NCBI GenBank assembly: GCA_910587005.1
Contig: CAJULB010000003.1
Location: forward strand, 252,589 to 316,588
Direction: 5' to 3'
Length of the DNA stretch: 64,000 bases
Origin: an uncultured Christensenellaceae bacterium
GTDB taxonomy: Bacteria; Bacillota; Clostridia; Christensenellales; Borkfalkiaceae
The notes beneath the pieces are model-generated. The model searched no databases, was not told the DNA's origin, and saw nothing but the letters and a program-made list of their open reading frames with translations. A program made the translations under genes and the position numbers. Within the stretch, counting starts at the first letter, position 1; each line of letters starts with the position of its first letter. Positions 24,379-33,235 of this stretch are shown piece by piece.

Positions 24379-25113
24379 CTAATTTAAATCTTTTTTTTCG
24401 GGCAGATATTTCCAGTAGCGCACGGGCATATAGCCTTTCATCTGCTTTTCGTGGGGGCGCTCGGTGATATTTACCGACTTGTAATACTTTTTCCAAAGCG
24501 TTTCAAACGTTTTTTCGTATTCGGAAAGATAAATTTCCGCTTCGCCCGCGTAGCCCATAATCCATTCGTGACCGTTATACATTCCCGCTATTTTGCGCTT
24601 TAAATCGTGAATGACAAACCGCTCGCTTTTAAATCTTTCCGCAAAGTGCGGCATTAAAAGCTCGGTTATATCGTTGTCTGGCGAATAGGGGGCGTAAAAT
24701 GTTCCGTTTGCGCTTTCCATAAACCTTAAAAACCCTTTCAGTCTGTGCGTTTCGCCCGTAACCTTATATAGAATATCGTTGAATTCCACAACCTCGGGCA
24801 TATTGTAAGCTTTTTTAACGGGCGACTGCTTAGCTGTAAGCGCCTTAATATACTCAAAAGCGGTCTGTTCTTTCAGACTGTCGCAGCTTCTCAGGACAAG
24901 CGAAATATCGGCAAGCGCCTCGCTGTCGCAACGGTAAATTCCGCGCTGAACGCGTTCGCTCTTTTCTTTGTCCGTTTCAACGCGCACAATTTCGCTGTCC
25001 AAGGAAAGCTGAACTTCGTTATTCGACGTTATTATACAGTCTTTTGTTTTGAATGCGTCGAAAACGGCGGTAAAAAAACCGTCCGCCGAACCGTCGCAAA
25101 TAAAAATTTTCAT
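24379..25113 (-). CDS. TIGR03915-family putative DNA repair/metabolism protein
   Basis: A 244-residue cytoplasmic protein of the TIGR03915/DUF4130 type, seen by its gene partner and by 'FICDGSADGFFTAVFDAF' at the start, the central 'EVVEFNDILYKVTGETHRLKGFLRF' and a C-terminal 'YMPVRYWKYLPE'. The biochemical activity is not known. The gene is almost always next to a radical-SAM protein of the TIGR03916 family, as here (45 bases downstream of it), so the two are believed to act together on damaged or modified DNA. There is no strong ribosome binding site. It ends at a terminator shared with the convergent Mrp-like gene. Confidence 0.88.
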   Translation of the reverse strand: MKIFICDGSADGFFTAVFDAFKTKDCIITSNNEVQLSLDSEIVRVETDKEKSERVQRGIYRCDSEALADISLVLRSCDSLKEQTAFEYIKALTAKQSPVKKAYNMPEVVEFNDILYKVTGETHRLKGFLRFMESANGTFYAPYSPDNDITELLMPHFAERFKSERFVIHDLKRKIAGMYNGHEWIMGYAGEAEIYLSEYEKTFETLWKKYYKSVNITERPHEKQMKGYMPVRYWKYLPEKKDLN

Positions 25114-25158
25114 AAATTACCGCATAAGTGCAAAAAAAGCGCGTTTTTGCACAGTTAA

Positions 25159-26412
25159 TTATATATTTCCCGTGAGAGCGGAAAGGGCGGTAGAGGTTTC
25201 CGAAAACATTGAAATCTGCTCGCTTACCTCGTGCGAACCGTCTATAAGCAGTGCGGTATGCACTCTTGCAAAGCTGTCCGCGCCGTAAAATTTGCCCTTG
25301 CAAGTTATAAAGTGTTTTGCTCTCTTCAATACTATGCGCATTTTTGCAAGATTTTCGTAGTTCAAAGCGGAAAATTTTCTTGCTTCAATAATTTTATATG
25401 CGCTTTTTGCGCCTATCCCCGGAACACGCAACAGCATTTCCAGCGGCGCGGTATTAATTTCAACGGGGAACAACTGCATATTTCTTAAAGCCCATGCGCA
25501 TTTCGGGTCGTATTCGGGCGAAAGGTTTTCGTTTTCCGCGCAAATTTCGTCTACGTCAAAGCCGTAATAACGTATCAGCCAGTCCGCCTGATATAAGCGG
25601 TGTTCTCTCAAAAGCCCCGCGCCGACCGTCGGCAGCTTACTGCTTTGCACCACGGGGATATAAGAGGAGTAGTAAACTCTTTTCAAATTCATATTTCTGT
25701 ACAGCGCCTCGGTCAGCTTCAAAATCTGTCCGTCGCTTTCGGGCGATGCGCCTATAATCATCTGCGTGGTCTGTCCCGCGGGCAAAACGCGTCTGCGCAT
25801 ATTGTTCAGTTTTTCGTAATCAATCGCCTCTTTAAGGCTTTTCATGGGCAGAATAAGGCTGTTCTTCGTCTTTTGCGGCGCTAAAAGCTTCAATGATTTT
25901 TCGCTGGGCAGTTCTATGTTATAGCTCATTCTGTCAACAATGCGCGCCGCTTTCATAATCAGCGCGTCGTCAGCGTGCGGTATGCCCTTCAAATGAATAT
26001 ATCCGTTGAAATTGTAAACCTTTCTCAGCTTTGTTACCGTTTCGGTCAACAGCTCCATTGTGCGGTTGGGGGTATCGAAAACGGCGGAGGACAGAAAAAG
26101 CCCCTCAATATAATTCCGCTTGTAAAAATTTATAGTCAGCTCGCAAATTTCGTCGGGCGTAATTCTTGCGCGGCGCACGTCCGCGCTCTTGCGGTTGGGG
26201 CAGTACTCGCAGTCGTACTGACATTCGTTGCTCATTAAAATTTTCAACAGTGAAACGCACCGTCCGTCGGGTGTGAACGAGTGGCATATTCCGCCGGCCG
26301 AGCCGTTTCCAAGTCCGCCGGCGCGGTTCTTTCTTGACGAGCCGGAGGATGAGCAGGAAACGTCGTATTTCGCGCTTTCGGTTAAAATTTCAAGTCTTTC
26401 AGGGTCCAGCAT
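25159..26412 (-). CDS. Putative DNA modification/repair radical SAM protein (TIGR03916 family)
   Basis: A 417-residue radical-SAM enzyme. The cluster cysteines are C64, C68 and C71 in 'CQYDCEYC', and the N-terminal 'LTESAKYDVSCSSSGSSR' is typical of the family. A C-terminal helix-hairpin-helix ('LLRVPGIGAKSAYKIIEARK') suggests DNA binding. It is likely to perform radical chemistry on a DNA base lesion, with the TIGR03915 partner that follows. The ATG at 26412 gives the family N-terminus ('MLDPERLEIL'); a TTG at 26436 in frame would add eight residues and lies in a palindrome. A promoter and a 14-bp palindrome sit directly upstream (see entry at 26430). Confidence 0.9.
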   Translation of the reverse strand: MLDPERLEILTESAKYDVSCSSSGSSRKNRAGGLGNGSAGGICHSFTPDGRCVSLLKILMSNECQYDCEYCPNRKSADVRRARITPDEICELTINFYKRNYIEGLFLSSAVFDTPNRTMELLTETVTKLRKVYNFNGYIHLKGIPHADDALIMKAARIVDRMSYNIELPSEKSLKLLAPQKTKNSLILPMKSLKEAIDYEKLNNMRRRVLPAGQTTQMIIGASPESDGQILKLTEALYRNMNLKRVYYSSYIPVVQSSKLPTVGAGLLREHRLYQADWLIRYYGFDVDEICAENENLSPEYDPKCAWALRNMQLFPVEINTAPLEMLLRVPGIGAKSAYKIIEARKFSALNYENLAKMRIVLKRAKHFITCKGKFYGADSFARVHTALLIDGSHEVSEQISMFSETSTALSALTGNI

Positions 26413-26429
26413 AATGTTTTTACCAAAAA

Positions 26430-26443
26430 TAAACAAATGTTTA
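26430..26443. promoter_or_regulatory. 14-bp palindrome (LexA-like) at the radical-SAM transcription start
   Basis: TAAACA-TT-TGTTTA on the minus strand. It lies 7 bases downstream of the predicted -10, where a bound repressor would block transcription. The AAAC-4-GTTT core resembles Gram-positive LexA boxes (GAAC-4-GTTC) but with A/T at the outer positions. Identity of the regulator is inference. Confidence 0.5.
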
Positions 26444-26450
26444 CAAATTT

Positions 26451-26480
26451 ATTTTACCACCCCGAGCGCGCGTTTGTCAA
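26451..26480 (-). promoter_or_regulatory. Promoter of the radical-SAM repair cassette
   Basis: Minus strand TTGACA (26475-26480), 18-base spacer, TAAAAT (26451-26456). Confidence 0.7.
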
Positions 26481-26493
26481 TAATTTTTGCGCA

Positions 26494-26522
26494 TTGACTT
26501 GTAAAAAAATTTATGGTAGACT
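26494..26522 (+). promoter_or_regulatory. Promoter of the GNAT pseudogene (leaderless arrangement)
   Basis: TTGACT (26494-26499), 17-base spacer, TAGACT (26517-26522). The ATG at 26529 is 7 bases after the -10 and has no ribosome binding site. Confidence 0.6.
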
Positions 26523-26528
26523 TTGTTT

Positions 26529-26880
26529 ATGCTTGAATTGAAGCAAACGGCAAGCGGCGGTTACGGCTATAAAATTATGTATAACGGAAAGGAGGTCGGC
26601 GTAATTGAGTGTAAGGACTTCTGGGAAGGTATGCCGTATCTAAGCCTTATAAAAATAATTCCCGAATACAGAGGAAAGGGCGTGGGCGCGCGGGCTTGTC
26701 GGCTTGCTTGAAAAGCTTATAAAGGAGCGCGGATGTAAAGCCTTGCTTACCTCAACGCAGTCGGACGAGCGCGGGCAGTTCTTTTACCGCAAAACGGGCT
26801 TTAAAAAAAGCGGTTGTCTTATACTTGAAAACACTCCGCTTTCACAGCCTATGGAATTATTTTTTATAAAAACGCTGTAA
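26529..26880 (+). pseudogene. GNAT N-acetyltransferase, frameshifted
   Basis: Two reading frames together make one GNAT domain. The first (from 26529) contains 'YLSLIKIIPEYRGKGVGA', the acetyl-CoA binding motif A. The second continues from about 26692 with 'GLVGLLEKLIKERGCKALL', then 'DERGQFFYRKTGFKKSGCLIL' and ends at 26880. The change of frame is at 'gggcgcgcggg' (about 26685-26695): removing one base restores '...GVGAGLVGLLEKL...' without a gap. It is either a recent single-base mutation or a sequencing/assembly error. If intact it would be a ~117-residue acetyltransferase of unknown substrate. Confidence 0.85.
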
Positions 26881-26965
26881 ATTTCACAAACATTTCATAA
26901 TAACGTTAAATTTGCTTAAACAGTGCGGTTTATGATATAAACAGCAAATACTTTTTGGAGATTTT

Positions 26966-27628
26966 ATGAAAGTACTTATTGTAGACGATGAAGAAATGAT
27001 AAGGGGCGTACTTAAAGAGTACGTCGAGTTCGAGGGCGGTACCGCTTTCGAGGCGGAGGACGGTATGCAGGCTGTAAGGCTGTGCCGTGATAACGATTTC
27101 GACATAATTTTAATGGACGTTATGATGCCCAAGCTCGACGGTTTTTCCGCCGTTAAGGAAATTAAAAAAATAAAAAATATCCCCGTAATTATGCTTTCGG
27201 CGCGCGGGGAGGAATACGACAAGCTTTTCGGCTTTGAAATCGGCGCGGACGATTACGTGACGAAGCCGTTTTCGCCCAAGGAGGTTATGGCGCGTATACA
27301 TGCGGTTTTAAAGCGCTCCTCGCAGGAGAACGTGAACGACGTGGTGACGTTCGAAGGGCTTACTATCGATATGGTCGGGCGCAATGTGTACGTTGACGGA
27401 GAAAAAGCCGAGCTCACGCCCAAGGAATATGAGATTTTATTCTATTTCGTAAAAAACAAGAGCATTGCGCTAACGCGTGAAAAGCTTTTGATGGACGTGT
27501 GGGGCTTTGATTTTTACGGCGACGACAGAACGGTGGATACGCACATAAAAATGCTGCGCTCCAACTTAAAGCAGTACAGAAAGTTTATTGTAACGCTCCG
27601 CGGATTAGGGTATAAGTTTGAAGTCTGA
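26966..27628 (+). CDS. Response regulator, OmpR/PhoB family
   Basis: A 220-residue two-domain regulator. The receiver domain (1-115) has the acidic pair D7/D8, phospho-acceptor D51 in 'IILMDVMMPKLDG' and the conserved lysine in 'VTKPFSP'. The C-terminal winged helix has 'ELTPKEYEILFYFVKNK' and the end 'VTLRGLGYKFEV'. It is phosphorylated by the kinase encoded next and binds direct-repeat DNA sites; its targets are unknown, although the ABC exporter genes downstream are candidates. 'ttggag' precedes the ATG. It overlaps the kinase gene by 11 bases. A weak promoter TTGCTT-16-GATATA is at 26912-26939. Confidence 0.95.
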   Translation: MKVLIVDDEEMIRGVLKEYVEFEGGTAFEAEDGMQAVRLCRDNDFDIILMDVMMPKLDGFSAVKEIKKIKNIPVIMLSARGEEYDKLFGFEIGADDYVTKPFSPKEVMARIHAVLKRSSQENVNDVVTFEGLTIDMVGRNVYVDGEKAELTPKEYEILFYFVKNKSIALTREKLLMDVWGFDFYGDDRTVDTHIKMLRSNLKQYRKFIVTLRGLGYKFEV

Positions 27629-29063
27629 AAAATTGCAAAAGCTTAAAAATTTAAGAAAGCCCCGAAGCGTAAACCTCGCAATGTGGGGCTATTTCTGCTT
27701 GCTTGCGTTTTTTTTGATACTGCTTGTAGAGCTTGTGTTTTATATAGTGGTCGCGGGCACCTTCGAGGACAAAGCGTGCGAAAGAATCAACGCTATTTGC
27801 AACGAAGCCGTACGCGAGGTGGAAGTCAATCCCGACGGGCTGAATAAAACCATTTTCCGTTACAGAAGCGAGGGTGTAAACGTATATCTGCTTGACGGGG
27901 ACGGAGGCATTATTTCGCCTTCGGACGCGGAAGCGCTTGAAAAAGAGGCTTTGGACGCAAACTTTTTGCAAATGATTAAATCGCGTCTTGACGCGAGCGG
28001 AAAAACAGACGTCTTTCATTACGGAATGGATATAAATCTGGCGAAGCAGGTAAATTATAAGGGGCAGACGTCGTACGTGCTTGTAACCTATTCGCTGAAA
28101 ATAGTGCATCAGACGGTTAAAACCCTTCAAATTTACCTTATAATCGTCGGAGTTATCGTTTTGCTGGTTTCCTTGCTTGTAACTTACGTTTTTTCGCAAA
28201 AGCTTACGCGCGGGCTTAAAAGTATGTCGGATACGGCTGTGAAGCTTGCGGAGGGCGATTACACCGTCAAATTCACCAATGCGGACTATACCGAAATGGC
28301 TCAGCTTTCGGACACGCTTAACTACGTCCGCGACGAGGTGAAAAAGAGCGGCGACTTCCAGCGGGAAATTCTTGCAAACGTTTCGCACGATTTAAAAACT
28401 CCGCTTACAATGATAAAAGCGTACGCTTCGATGATTAAGGAAATTTCGGGCGACAATAAGGAAAAGCGCGAAAAGCATTTACAGGTTATTATAGACGAAG
28501 CCGACCGCCTTGCGGGGCTTGTAAACGACGTTTTAAGCGTTTCAAAAATGCAGTCGAATATAGAAGAAATCAACTTCAAGGTTTTCAATCTTACCGAGCT
28601 TGTCTACGGCATAATAAACCGCTTCGGCTACTTGCAGGAGGCGCAGGGCTATACTTTTATGGTCGATATAGACAAGGATTTGTATACCCGCGCGGACGAG
28701 GAAAAGATAAGTCAGGTTATTTACAATCTTTTGGGCAACGCCGCAAACTATACGGGCGAAGATAAAACCGTTTATATAAGCTTAAAATCGGATTTGGAGG
28801 GCAAGCGCATTAAGTTTGCCGTGCGCGATACGGGTAAAGGCATTGCCAAAGAAGATTTGTCTGAAATCTGGGACAGATATTACCGCGTAAAGGAAAACCA
28901 TCAGCGCCCCGTAAAGGGTACGGGACTGGGACTGAATATTGTAAAGGTTATATTGCAGAACCACTCTTTCGACTTCGGCGTTGACAGCGCTTTGGGTGAA
29001 GGTTCGGCTTTCTGGGTGGATTTCCCCGCAGTACCCGCCGAAATAGAAATAGACGGACAGTAA
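27618..29063 (+). CDS. Sensor histidine kinase
   Basis: A 481-residue membrane kinase. It has a first membrane segment at about 25-48, an extracytoplasmic sensor region of about 115 residues, a second membrane segment at about 170-192, then HAMP, HisKA with phospho-acceptor H257 in 'NVSHDLKTPLTMIKAY', and an HATPase domain with N box 'QVIYNLLGNAANYT', G1 'DTGKGI' and G2 'GTGLGLNIV'. It starts with TTG at 27618 inside the regulator gene. The signal is unknown. It ends at a strong terminator, so the exporter genes beyond it are a separate unit. Confidence 0.95.
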   Translation: MKSEKLQKLKNLRKPRSVNLAMWGYFCLLAFFLILLVELVFYIVVAGTFEDKACERINAICNEAVREVEVNPDGLNKTIFRYRSEGVNVYLLDGDGGIISPSDAEALEKEALDANFLQMIKSRLDASGKTDVFHYGMDINLAKQVNYKGQTSYVLVTYSLKIVHQTVKTLQIYLIIVGVIVLLVSLLVTYVFSQKLTRGLKSMSDTAVKLAEGDYTVKFTNADYTEMAQLSDTLNYVRDEVKKSGDFQREILANVSHDLKTPLTMIKAYASMIKEISGDNKEKREKHLQVIIDEADRLAGLVNDVLSVSKMQSNIEEINFKVFNLTELVYGIINRFGYLQEAQGYTFMVDIDKDLYTRADEEKISQVIYNLLGNAANYTGEDKTVYISLKSDLEGKRIKFAVRDTGKGIAKEDLSEIWDRYYRVKENHQRPVKGTGLGLNIVKVILQNHSFDFGVDSALGEGSAFWVDFPAVPAEIEIDGQ

Positions 29064-29080
29064 TTATATGTATATCGGTT

Positions 29081-29119
29081 AAGCCGTGCGCGCTTTACGT
29101 AAAGCGCGCACGGCTTTTT
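29081..29119 (+). terminator. Terminator of the two-component operon
   Basis: Perfect 16-bp arms (29081-29096 / 29101-29116, 'aagccgtgcgcgcttt' and complement), loop ACGT, followed by T's. Confidence 0.9.
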
Positions 29120-29264
29120 AATTTTAACCGCATAATAAATTTACACAAATATGAAAATTTGATAAAAATTTACAAATAAATTGAGTGATAAATTTACAAA
29201 CTTAACGGAATATAGTATCATAGTATGGTATTATCGCAATCAAGGAGTGTTTAAAACAAACGTA

Positions 29265-31154
29265 ATGTTTAAACTTTACAAAAAATTCCGCCCGATAGAC
29301 TGGGTACTGCTTGTGTTGCTTGTGGGGCTTACCGTTTTGCAGGTGTACTGCACTTTAACGTTAACCGACTTCACGCGCGACATAATCCAGTCGATAACAT
29401 ATTTAGGGTATCAGAAGAATCCGGCAAATCTCCCCGAGGAGTTTGCGCCGGTTTATGCGTTTATAGAAAGTATAGGCGGGTGGCAGAACTTGACCGCCGA
29501 TATGCTTAAAGGCATGGAAGGTTTAACGCAGGACGGAGCGGACGCTTTGCTTGCAATCGCCGGCGCAACCACCGGCGACATATGGTATCACGGCGGAATG
29601 ATGCTTGCCGTTGCCGCGGGCAGTATGGCTTGTCAGATATGCGTAGGTCTTATCGCCTCGTTTATAGGCGCAAACTTCGCCGCAACCCTGCGTACTTCAA
29701 TCTATAAAAAGGTTGACGGCTTTTCCATTGCAGAGCAAAACGCATTTTCAACGCCTTCGCTTATCACTCGTACAACAAACGACGTTCAGCAGGTGCAAAT
29801 GGCTAACATTTTAATGCTGAGAATGGCCGTTGCGGCGCCCATAACCGCAATATGGGCAATTTGCCGTATTCAGGAAGTTAGTTACCAGTTTACGCTTGTT
29901 ACGGCGGTTGCGGTTGTCGCTTTGGTGCTGTTCCTTGCCTTGCTTATCGTGTTCGTTATGCCCAAATTTAAGATTATGCAAAAGCTTGTGGACGGACTTA
30001 ACGGCGTTTCGCGCGAGCATCTTACGGGACTGCGTGTGGTCCGCGCGTACAATGCGGAAGAATATCAGGAGAACAAATTCGGCGAAGCCAACGAAAAAAT
30101 TACCAAAACCCAGCTTTTTACAGGCAGAATGATGGCGCTTATGTCGCCCGTTATGATGCTTATTATGAACGGCGTTTCGCTTGCGATTTACTGGCTCGGC
30201 GCGTCGCTTGTAAATAAGGAAGTTGTCGAAATTTCCGTCATAATGCAGTTTATGATGCTTGCGTCGCAGATTATCATGGCGTTTATGATGCTTATGATGA
30301 TGTTCGTGCTTATGCCCCGCGCGCAGGTTGCGGCGACGCGAATCAACGCAGTTCTTGATACTAAACCTTCGATTTCAGACCCCGAAACAGAGGCTCAGCT
30401 TACCGAAAAAGGCACCGTGGAATTTAAAAACGTCACGTTTGCATACCCCGATTCAGACTTGCCCGTTATAAAAAACATCAGCTTTAAGGCAGAAAAAGGG
30501 CAAACGGTTGCGTTTATCGGCTCTACGGGCAGCGGTAAATCTACTCTTATCAATCTTGTACCCAGATTTTTCGACGTCACGGAAGGCCGGGTGCTTATCG
30601 ACGGCGCCGACGTAAGAGAAATAAAGCAGTCCACGCTGAGGAGCATTATAGGCTACGTTCCGCAGAAGGGCGTGCTGTTTACGGGCACCGTAAAAGAAAA
30701 TATAGCTTTCGGCAATCCCGATTTGTCGGACGAAGATGTAATTGCCGCGGCAAAGGTTGCCGAAGCGGACGGGTTTGTTTCGGAAATGGAGCAAGGGTAT
30801 AATTCGGAAATTTCGCAGGGCGGTAAAAACGTTTCTGGCGGACAGAAACAGCGTCTGTCTATTGCCCGCGCGGTTGCGGTTAAGCCGGAAATATTCATTT
30901 TCGACGACAGCTTTTCCGCTTTGGACTATAAAACGGATAAAAAAGTGCGCGAAAATCTTAAAACCGCGTCCGAGGGCGCTACAAAGCTGATAGTCGCGCA
31001 GAGAATAGGCACTATTATGGACGCCAACCAAATAATCGTTCTGGACAGCGGCGAAGCGGTTGGCGCGGGTACTCATAAAGAACTTCTTGAAACCTGCCCC
31101 GTATACCGCGAAATAGCGCTTTCACAGCTTTCTGAGGAGGAACTCGGATTATGA
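29265..31154 (+). CDS. ABC exporter half-transporter (MdlB/LmrC type), first subunit
   Basis: A 629-residue fused permease-ATPase. Six membrane segments lie in the first ~340 residues, with an unusual ~100-residue extracytoplasmic insertion after the first segment ('YLGYQKNPANLPEEF' and following). Walker A is GSTGSGKS at 419-426, the signature is 'NVSGGQKQR' and Walker B is 'EIFIFDDSFSALD'. The residue after Walker B is D, not the catalytic E, so this subunit probably carries the degenerate site of a heterodimeric exporter. The start is uncertain: the frame is open from 29181, while 'aaggag' at 29242-29247 is 17 bases before the ATG chosen, farther than usual. It overlaps the second subunit as ATGA. 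Confidence 0.88.
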   Translation: MFKLYKKFRPIDWVLLVLLVGLTVLQVYCTLTLTDFTRDIIQSITYLGYQKNPANLPEEFAPVYAFIESIGGWQNLTADMLKGMEGLTQDGADALLAIAGATTGDIWYHGGMMLAVAAGSMACQICVGLIASFIGANFAATLRTSIYKKVDGFSIAEQNAFSTPSLITRTTNDVQQVQMANILMLRMAVAAPITAIWAICRIQEVSYQFTLVTAVAVVALVLFLALLIVFVMPKFKIMQKLVDGLNGVSREHLTGLRVVRAYNAEEYQENKFGEANEKITKTQLFTGRMMALMSPVMMLIMNGVSLAIYWLGASLVNKEVVEISVIMQFMMLASQIIMAFMMLMMMFVLMPRAQVAATRINAVLDTKPSISDPETEAQLTEKGTVEFKNVTFAYPDSDLPVIKNISFKAEKGQTVAFIGSTGSGKSTLINLVPRFFDVTEGRVLIDGADVREIKQSTLRSIIGYVPQKGVLFTGTVKENIAFGNPDLSDEDVIAAAKVAEADGFVSEMEQGYNSEISQGGKNVSGGQKQRLSIARAVAVKPEIFIFDDSFSALDYKTDKKVRENLKTASEGATKLIVAQRIGTIMDANQIIVLDSGEAVGAGTHKELLETCPVYREIALSQLSEEELGL

Positions 31155-32965
31155 TGGGACGTAAAAATTTAAAATCGGTTTCTTCCGAAAACGGAACAGC
31201 TTCCGAAAATATCAAAAAAGGCAGTATGAAACAGCTTTTAAAAGCGTTAAAGCCCTATATACCGCAAATAATCTGCTCGTTTATATGTATAGCGATTTCA
31301 ACGGTTTTGTCGGTGCTTTCGCCTCAGTGGGTTTCCAAAATAACCGACGAAATAAACGATAATGCGCTTACGCTTTCCATTGACCTTGAAAAAATAGCGG
31401 TATTCGGTACGGTTTTAATAGTGTTTTACAGCTGTAACGCCATATGCAACTACATTTCGGGTTTCATTATGACGACTATAAACCAAAGGCTTACAAAATA
31501 CCTCCGCCGCGAAATTTCGCATAAAATAAACCGCGTTCCGTTGAAATATTTCGACAGTCATTTATACGGCGACACGCTGTCGGTAATTACCAACGACGTA
31601 GATACGGTCGGTCAGTCAATGGACCAGGCGATTTCTATGTTTTTCTCGTCCGCGTGTATGCTTATCGGCGTGCTTATCGCAATGTTCGTAACGGCTTGGC
31701 AAATGGCGCTTACTGTGCTTTTGATGCTTCCGCTTATGATGGTCATGCTGTTTATCTTAACAAAAATTGCGCTTCCGCAGTTTGAAAAAAATCAAAAACT
31801 GCTGGGCGATTTGAACGGAAAGGTAGAGGAAAACTATTCGGGCGCAACCGTTATAAAGGCTTTCGGCGCGGGCGCAAGAAAGACGGAAGAATTCGAAAAG
31901 ACAAACCGCACAATGCGCAAAGCCATTTTCAAAGCAAACGCTATAGCCGGCTTTATGCAGCCTGCAATGAACTTCGTTTCATATTTCGCTTATGCTGCGG
32001 TGTGCGTTGTCGGCGGGCTTTTAATGAGCGACGGCGTAATTCAGCTTGGAACCATTACCGCGTTCCTTATATATATAAACTTGTTCCAGAACCCGCTGAG
32101 CCAGCTTGCGCAGGCAATGAACAGTATGCAGATGGCGACCGCGGCGGCTGGCAGAGTATATGAATTTTTGGGGCAGGAAGAGCTTTCCGACGAAACGGGC
32201 AAACAGCGCAAACTGCTTACGGACGGAAATCATATCCGCGGCAACGTCGAGTTTAAAAATGTGCGCTTCGGTTACAGCCCCGATAAGATAATAATTTCCG
32301 ATTTCTCGGCAAAAATACAGGCGGGAATGAAGGTTGCGATAGTCGGTCCCACGGGCGCGGGCAAAACCACGCTTGTAAATCTGTTAATGCGCTTTTACGA
32401 GCTTAACAGCGGCGATATTCTGATAGACGGAGTATCCGTAAAGGATATGCCGAGGGAAGAAGTGCACGATATTTTCGGTATGGTTTTGCAGGATACATGG
32501 ATGTTCGAGGGTACCATAAGGGACAATATTCTGTTTTCCAAGACGGGCGTTCCCGATGAAGAACTTGATAAAATCTGTAAGGAAGCGGGCATTTACCACT
32601 ATGTGCATACTTTACCGGGCGGGCTTGATTATTACGTCGAAAACGAGGCGAATATTTCCGGCGGACAGAAACAGCTTATAACAATCGCCCGCGCAATGGC
32701 TGAAAATTCGCCTTTGCTTATTTTGGACGAGGCGACTTCCAATGTCGATACAAGAACGGAGGAGGTTATTCAGCGGGCAATGGATAAGCTTACGCAGGGC
32801 AGAACAAGCTTTGTCATTGCGCACAGGCTTTCAACCATTAAAAACGCTGACTTGATTTTGGTTATGCGCGACGGAAATATAGTAGAGCAGGGCAATCACG
32901 ACGCGCTTATGGAGCAGAACGGCTTCTATGCGGGGCTTTACAATTCGCAGTTTGCAGGCGAATAA
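31151..32965 (+). CDS. ABC exporter half-transporter, second subunit
   Basis: A 604-residue fused permease-ATPase. Six membrane segments lie within residues 35-330, Walker A 'GPTGAGKT' is near 399-406, the signature is 'NISGGQKQL', Walker B 'LLILDEATSNVD' ends in the catalytic glutamate, and the switch is 'VIAHRLSTI'. With the upstream subunit, which lacks that glutamate, it forms a heterodimeric multidrug- or lipid-type exporter with one working ATPase site. 'ctgaggagg' lies 7-15 bases before the ATG at 31151. No MarR-type regulator, common in such operons, is adjacent; the nearby two-component system is a candidate regulator. Confidence 0.92.
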   Translation: MMGRKNLKSVSSENGTASENIKKGSMKQLLKALKPYIPQIICSFICIAISTVLSVLSPQWVSKITDEINDNALTLSIDLEKIAVFGTVLIVFYSCNAICNYISGFIMTTINQRLTKYLRREISHKINRVPLKYFDSHLYGDTLSVITNDVDTVGQSMDQAISMFFSSACMLIGVLIAMFVTAWQMALTVLLMLPLMMVMLFILTKIALPQFEKNQKLLGDLNGKVEENYSGATVIKAFGAGARKTEEFEKTNRTMRKAIFKANAIAGFMQPAMNFVSYFAYAAVCVVGGLLMSDGVIQLGTITAFLIYINLFQNPLSQLAQAMNSMQMATAAAGRVYEFLGQEELSDETGKQRKLLTDGNHIRGNVEFKNVRFGYSPDKIIISDFSAKIQAGMKVAIVGPTGAGKTTLVNLLMRFYELNSGDILIDGVSVKDMPREEVHDIFGMVLQDTWMFEGTIRDNILFSKTGVPDEELDKICKEAGIYHYVHTLPGGLDYYVENEANISGGQKQLITIARAMAENSPLLILDEATSNVDTRTEEVIQRAMDKLTQGRTSFVIAHRLSTIKNADLILVMRDGNIVEQGNHDALMEQNGFYAGLYNSQFAGE

Positions 32966-32987
32966 TTATTTTGAAAATCAAAAGCTG

Positions 32988-33020
32988 TCCGCGTCCCGTT
33001 TATTTTAAACGGGACGCGGA
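32988..33020. terminator. Terminator after the ABC exporter operon
   Basis: Arms 'tccgcgtcccgttt' (32988-33001) and complement (33007-33020). Confidence 0.8.
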
Positions 33021-33092
33021 TAAAAGCTTGAAATACTTTATAAAAACAGTATATTTTAAATAAAAATATATAAAAATTGCTTAAAAAATTAC

Positions 33093-33121
33093 TTGACAAA
33101 AATTTACGCTTATATTATTAT
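33093..33121 (+). promoter_or_regulatory. Promoter of the tRNA operon, -10 inside a dyad
   Basis: TTGACA (33093-33098), 17-base spacer, TATTAT (33116-33121). The -10 lies between inverted 7-base arms ACGCTTA (33106-33112) and TAAGCGT (33125-33131). Confidence 0.75.
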
Positions 33122-33158
33122 ATGTAAGCGTTGTGATTAAAGCGCAATTCCCTTTTAA

Positions 33159-33235
33159 GGGCCTTTAGCTCAGTTGGTTAGAGCGGTCGGCTCATAACCG
33201 ATTGGTCCGCGGTTCGAGTCCGTGAAGGCCCACCA
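33159..33235 (+). tRNA. tRNA with CAT anticodon (Ile2 or elongator Met)
   Basis: A 77-base cloverleaf with encoded CCA. Acceptor GGGCCTT/AAGGCCC, anticodon loop CTCATAA. The 5' part 'CCTTTAGCTCAGTTGGTTAGAGC' resembles Bacillus tRNA-Ile2, whose C34 is modified to lysidine; an elongator tRNA-Met cannot be excluded. It is not an initiator, since the three G-C pairs in the anticodon stem are missing. Confidence 0.93.

Noticed and set aside
29181..29264. 28-codon N-terminal extension of the first ABC exporter subunit (TTG start at 29181)
   Set aside because: No ribosome binding site before it, low similarity of the added residues to exporter N-termini, and the region looks like promoter sequence.
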